NCBI RefSeq assembly: GCF_013410065.1
Contig: NZ_JACCCW010000002.1
Coordinates: 2,039,518 to 2,103,517, forward strand
Reading direction: 5' to 3'
Length of the DNA: 64,000 bases
Origin: Granulicella arctica
Lineage (GTDB): Bacteria; Acidobacteriota; Terriglobia; Terriglobales; Acidobacteriaceae
Numbering within the stretch: position 1 is the first letter of the stretch; each line of letters starts with the position of its first letter. Below the pieces are notes generated by a model. The model ran no database searches, was not told where the DNA came from, and worked only from the letters and a program-made list of their open reading frames with translations. Both the position numbers and the translations under genes were made by a program. Below are positions 61,286-64,000 of this stretch, piece by piece.

Positions 61286-62721
61286 GCCGCGCCACCGGCC
61301 AGCACAAACGTCCGCGCAGCTTCCAGCACCTTCTCCACCGACTCTACCGAGCAGCTCTCGCAGTACACCCGCAGCAACGGCTCCGTCCCTGAAGCCCGCA
61401 GCAGCAACCACGTCTCCGCCGCATTCGGTTTACCCATACAGGTGTCGTTCTCAAGAAAGAACTTGATCCCGTCCATCGTCTCCACCCGCAGCACCTTCAG
61501 CCCGGCGATCTCCGCCCCGACCGTCATCGCACCCGCACGCGCAATCGCCGATTGCTTCAGCGCCTCATCGATGTGCATATCGATCCGCCCATACTGGTGC
61601 TCGCCGAACTCCTCCTGCAACGCCGCCACCAACTCCCCAAGCGTCTTCTTCTCGTCCGCCATCACCTGCGCCAGCAGCAGAGAGTTCAGCATCCCATCCC
61701 GCTCCGGCAGATGTTTGCTGATCCCAACTCCACCCGATTCCTCGCCACCAATCAGAATCTCCTTCTCCAACATCAGATCGCACACATACTTGAAGCCGAT
61801 CCCATGCTCATAGAGAGTACGCCCATACTTCGCCGCAATCCGGTCCAGCATCTTCGTCGTGTTGAACGCCCGCGTCACCGCCCCCGGCCACTTCTTTCGC
61901 TCGAGCAGCCACTTCAGCAGCACCGAGAAGATCTTGTGCGCATCCACCACATTTCCGTGCTCATCCACAGCGCCAATCCGGTCCGCATCCCCGTCCGTCA
62001 CCAGCCCCGCATCACATTTGTCCGCGACAACGCGCACCCGCGTCTCCGCAATATGCGGCATGATCGGCTCCGGGTTGATCCCCGGAAACGCCGGGTTGAT
62101 CTCATTCCGCATCTCCACAAACGGAACCCCTGCCTTCGTGAAGATTCCCGCGATCACCCCGCGCCCCGCGCCGTACATCGTGTCAATTAAGAACCGGTAC
62201 CCCGAAGCCTTGATCGCCTCCAGGTCCACAAATCGCGTAATCGCCGCAATATAGTCCGGGTTGAAGTCAACTTCTTCAATCTTCCCGGGAACAGCCGCCA
62301 CCGGCAGCTCCTTCTCCAGATATCCTTCAATCGCCGAGATGATCGCCGGCCGGCCCGACCCGCCATAACTGGCCTTGTACTTCACCCCGTTCCACTCAGC
62401 AGGATTATGGCTCGACGTAATCATCACGCCGCCCGCCGCCTTCCGCTCTCGCACCGCATACGACAGCGCCGGAGTCGGCGTAATGTCATTCGCCAGCGCG
62501 ACCGGAATCCCTGCCTTCGCCAGCACCTCCGCCACCACCTTCGCAAAGCTCCGCGATCCAAAACGCGTGTCATACCCGATGCACACGCCGCCCTTCGCAT
62601 CCTCCTGCTCGATCACATAATGCGCAATCGCTGCAGACGCCACCCGCACATTCGCGTACGTAAAGTCATCGGCAATAATGCCTCGCCATCCATCCGTCCC
62701 AAACTTCACCGCAGTCGTCAT
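61282..62721 (-). CDS. alpha-D-phosphohexomutase (phosphomanno/phosphoglucomutase)
   Basis: 479 residues. KFGTDGWRGIIADDFT, the phospho-Ser loop MITSSHNPAEWNGVK, the Mg loop VTDGDADRIGAVDEHG, the sugar loop LIGGEESGGVGIS and the phosphate loop LRASGTEPLLRVY are all present. It interconverts hexose 6- and 1-phosphates. The downstream-to-upstream arrangement with a mannose-1-phosphate guanylyltransferase gene 26 bp ahead suggests phosphomannomutase activity for GDP-mannose. Confidence 0.9.
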   Translation of the reverse strand: MTTAVKFGTDGWRGIIADDFTYANVRVASAAIAHYVIEQEDAKGGVCIGYDTRFGSRSFAKVVAEVLAKAGIPVALANDITPTPALSYAVRERKAAGGVMITSSHNPAEWNGVKYKASYGGSGRPAIISAIEGYLEKELPVAAVPGKIEEVDFNPDYIAAITRFVDLEAIKASGYRFLIDTMYGAGRGVIAGIFTKAGVPFVEMRNEINPAFPGINPEPIMPHIAETRVRVVADKCDAGLVTDGDADRIGAVDEHGNVVDAHKIFSVLLKWLLERKKWPGAVTRAFNTTKMLDRIAAKYGRTLYEHGIGFKYVCDLMLEKEILIGGEESGGVGISKHLPERDGMLNSLLLAQVMADEKKTLGELVAALQEEFGEHQYGRIDMHIDEALKQSAIARAGAMTVGAEIAGLKVLRVETMDGIKFFLENDTCMGKPNAAETWLLLRASGTEPLLRVYCESCSVESVEKVLEAARTFVLAGGAA

Positions 62722-62747
62722 AATCCTATCTTTCTATCGACGAATCT

Positions 62748-63884
62748 CTAAATAAGTTCATGCCGGCCGGCCTCGGTCAACGCCTTGACCACCCTGCCCA
62801 CATCCTGCGAATGCGCTCGCGTCGTAATCAACAACGAGTCCTCCGTCTCCACCACCACCAGGTCGTCTACCCCCAGCAGCACCACCGCCTTGCCCGGTGC
62901 AAACACATAGTTCCTGTGCGCCTCGAGCGCCAGGCTCTTCCCCGCTTCCACCACATTGGCCCCACCGCAGCCCGTCAGCGCCGGAATATCCATCTGGTGC
63001 TCATGCAGTGCCGCCCACGATCCCAGATCCTTCCATCCAAAATCCGCCGGGAGACAATAAATCTCGGACTTCAACTCGCCCTTCGCCGACCGCGGCTCCA
63101 GCACCGCATAGTCAATCGAGATGCTCTCGCACTGCGGATAAAGCTCCGCGAAAACCTCCGCAAACTGCGACGTCCCATGCGCTGCCGCAATCTTCTCCAG
63201 CAGAGGAGCCATCGCCGGACAAAACTCCCGAATCGCGCCAACCAGCGTCCGCACGCTCCACAGAAAAATCCCGCCGTTCCAGGCATAGTTCCCCGTAGCG
63301 AGAAACTCCTCGGCCCGCTCTCTGTTCGGCTTCTCCGTAAACCGCTTCACCCGGCGTACCGGTATTCCATCGCACGGCACAGAGGCAGCATCCATCACCT
63401 CACCCTGCTCGATGTACCCGAAACCCGTCTCCGGTCGCGTCGGCGGAACCCCCAGCACCACGATCCGGTCCCCGCTCGCCGCCAGCGCAACACCTGCCCG
63501 TACCACCTCGGTAAACCGCGCAACGTCCCCCACCACCTGATCCGACGGAAAGATCCCAATCACCGCATCCGGAGAGCGCTTCTCCAACAGAAACGCCGCC
63601 AGCGCACACGCCGGGGCCGTATTCCGCGCCGACGGCTCACTGAGAATATGGGCATCCGGGACTCCCGGCAACTGCTCCGAGATCGTCTCCTTCAGCAGCT
63701 CATTGGTAATGACCCAGACATCCTCCATCGCACTCAGCGGCAGAAGGCGGTCCAGCGTCTGCTGAATCATCGTGCGATCGCCGTCGAGAGCGAGCACCTG
63801 TTTCGCGCGGGCTCGGCGGCTGCGAGGCCAAAAACGCGTCCCGCTGCCGCCCGCCAGAATTACCGGAGCAAACTGAATGTTCAT
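62748..63884 (-). CDS. manC: mannose-1-phosphate guanylyltransferase
   Basis: 378 residues from ATG 63884 (AGGGA upstream). PVILAGGSGTRFWPRSRRAR AKQVL is the pyrophosphorylase signature; ILSEPSARNTAPACALAAFL, IFPSDQVV, RFTEKPNRERAEEFLATGNY, WNGGIFLW and FGWKDLGSWAAL are GMP-type. The length of about 380 marks the single-domain form without phosphomannose isomerase. It makes GDP-mannose for surface polysaccharide. Confidence 0.9.
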   Translation of the reverse strand: MNIQFAPVILAGGSGTRFWPRSRRARAKQVLALDGDRTMIQQTLDRLLPLSAMEDVWVITNELLKETISEQLPGVPDAHILSEPSARNTAPACALAAFLLEKRSPDAVIGIFPSDQVVGDVARFTEVVRAGVALAASGDRIVVLGVPPTRPETGFGYIEQGEVMDAASVPCDGIPVRRVKRFTEKPNRERAEEFLATGNYAWNGGIFLWSVRTLVGAIREFCPAMAPLLEKIAAAHGTSQFAEVFAELYPQCESISIDYAVLEPRSAKGELKSEIYCLPADFGWKDLGSWAALHEHQMDIPALTGCGGANVVEAGKSLALEAHRNYVFAPGKAVVLLGVDDLVVVETEDSLLITTRAHSQDVGRVVKALTEAGRHELI

Positions 63885-63910
63885 CACTTCCCTGTCTTCT
63901 CAGCCGCCCG

Positions 63911-63955
63911 TTCCCGAGCGCCGTAAGCTCTCGGGAAGTGACGCATCTCCGAGAG
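63911..63955 (-). promoter_or_regulatory. alternative hairpins upstream of manC
   Basis: TTCCCGAG (63911-63918) pairs with CTCGGGAA (63930-63937), and CTCTCGG (63928-63934) can instead pair with CCGAGAG (63949-63955). The two stems share bases and exclude each other, an attenuator-like layout in the 73-bp gap before manC. It could also be a terminator of the preceding gene. Confidence 0.3.
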
Positions 63956-63956
63956 C

Positions 63957-64000
63957 CTACGAACTTAGCCCGGCAAAATACTCGCGCATGCGTTTCACGC
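63957..64000 (-). CDS. 3' end of an unidentified gene cut by the right edge
   Basis: Minus-strand frame reading VKRMREYFAGLSS then TAG at 63957-63959, open to the edge. The segment has a plausible helical, charged C-terminus and the same orientation as manC. Too short to name. Confidence 0.35.
   Translation of the reverse strand, partial: VKRMREYFAGLSS

Noticed and set aside
62760..63926. 388-codon plus-strand frame opposite manC
   Set aside because: Arg/His-rich shadow of a clear GDP-mannose pyrophosphorylase.

Overview
The window looks like a chromosome segment of an Acidobacteriota bacterium, probably a Terriglobales/Acidobacteriaceae soil heterotroph (Granulicella, Terriglobus or Edaphobacter-like). 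This is inferred from the gene families, not measured. The clues are an Oar-type TonB-dependent receptor with an N-terminal carboxypeptidase-regulatory-like domain, several LolA-like secreted proteins, an HspR-type MerR regulator, the ygfZ/DUF1844/MBL/ribF run, LPS genes (kdsB) and other Gram-negative envelope genes. The first 11 kb is visibly less GC-rich than the rest.

Region 1 (about 0.3-10.9 kb, all minus strand) is a polymorphic-toxin locus. A strong TTGACA-N17-TAGCAT promoter precedes a small secreted protein, a LolA-like secreted protein and a 2211-residue exported Rhs/YD-repeat protein. The Rhs protein carries four inserted jelly-roll-like modules and a Cys-rich toxin tail, and is followed by a multi-pass membrane protein (putative immunity). 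Two headless 'orphan tip' cassettes then follow, each with its own putative immunity gene. All three tips begin at the same 20-bp sequence and share a second conserved pre-toxin motif. Tip 2 has the residue pattern of the ADP-ribosyl cyclase (CD38-like) NAD-consuming fold. Tip 3 carries a phospholipase A2 calcium loop and His-Asp motif and is followed by a membrane immunity candidate. This modular toxin reservoir is the most interesting content of the window.

Region 2 (11-16.5 kb) holds a broken ORF, a tyrosine recombinase, a palindrome-bearing non-coding block, a GT2/GT21 glycosyltransferase, hspR, a LolA-like protein and a frameshifted IS200/IS605 transposase remnant.

Region 3 (16.6-32.6 kb) is a plant-polysaccharide utilisation locus: GH78 rhamnosidase, a GH39-like glycosidase, GH35 beta-galactosidase, GH53 endo-galactanase, a TonB-dependent transporter, and a two-component system made of a NarL-type regulator and a sensor kinase with periplasmic Reg_prop propellers. 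The set suits pectin side chains or type I arabinogalactan. A TGATAC inverted repeat lies in the transporter promoter region.

Region 4 (33-64 kb) is mostly envelope and housekeeping genes: a GT39-like transferase, TPR protein, NfeD protease, outer-membrane barrel, slipin and SPOR protein; plsC, mpl, LD-carboxypeptidase, dapF and mgtC; a PfkB kinase and mtnP; a secreted zincin, ygfZ, DUF1844, MBL hydrolase, ribF and a TlpA-like protein; a class A PBP and an S41 protease homologue that lacks its Ser/Lys dyad; tRNA-Met, kdsB, a HAD phosphatase, a GyrI-like domain protein, phosphohexomutase and GDP-mannose pyrophosphorylase. The interspersed repeat of region 2 recurs at 60.1 kb.
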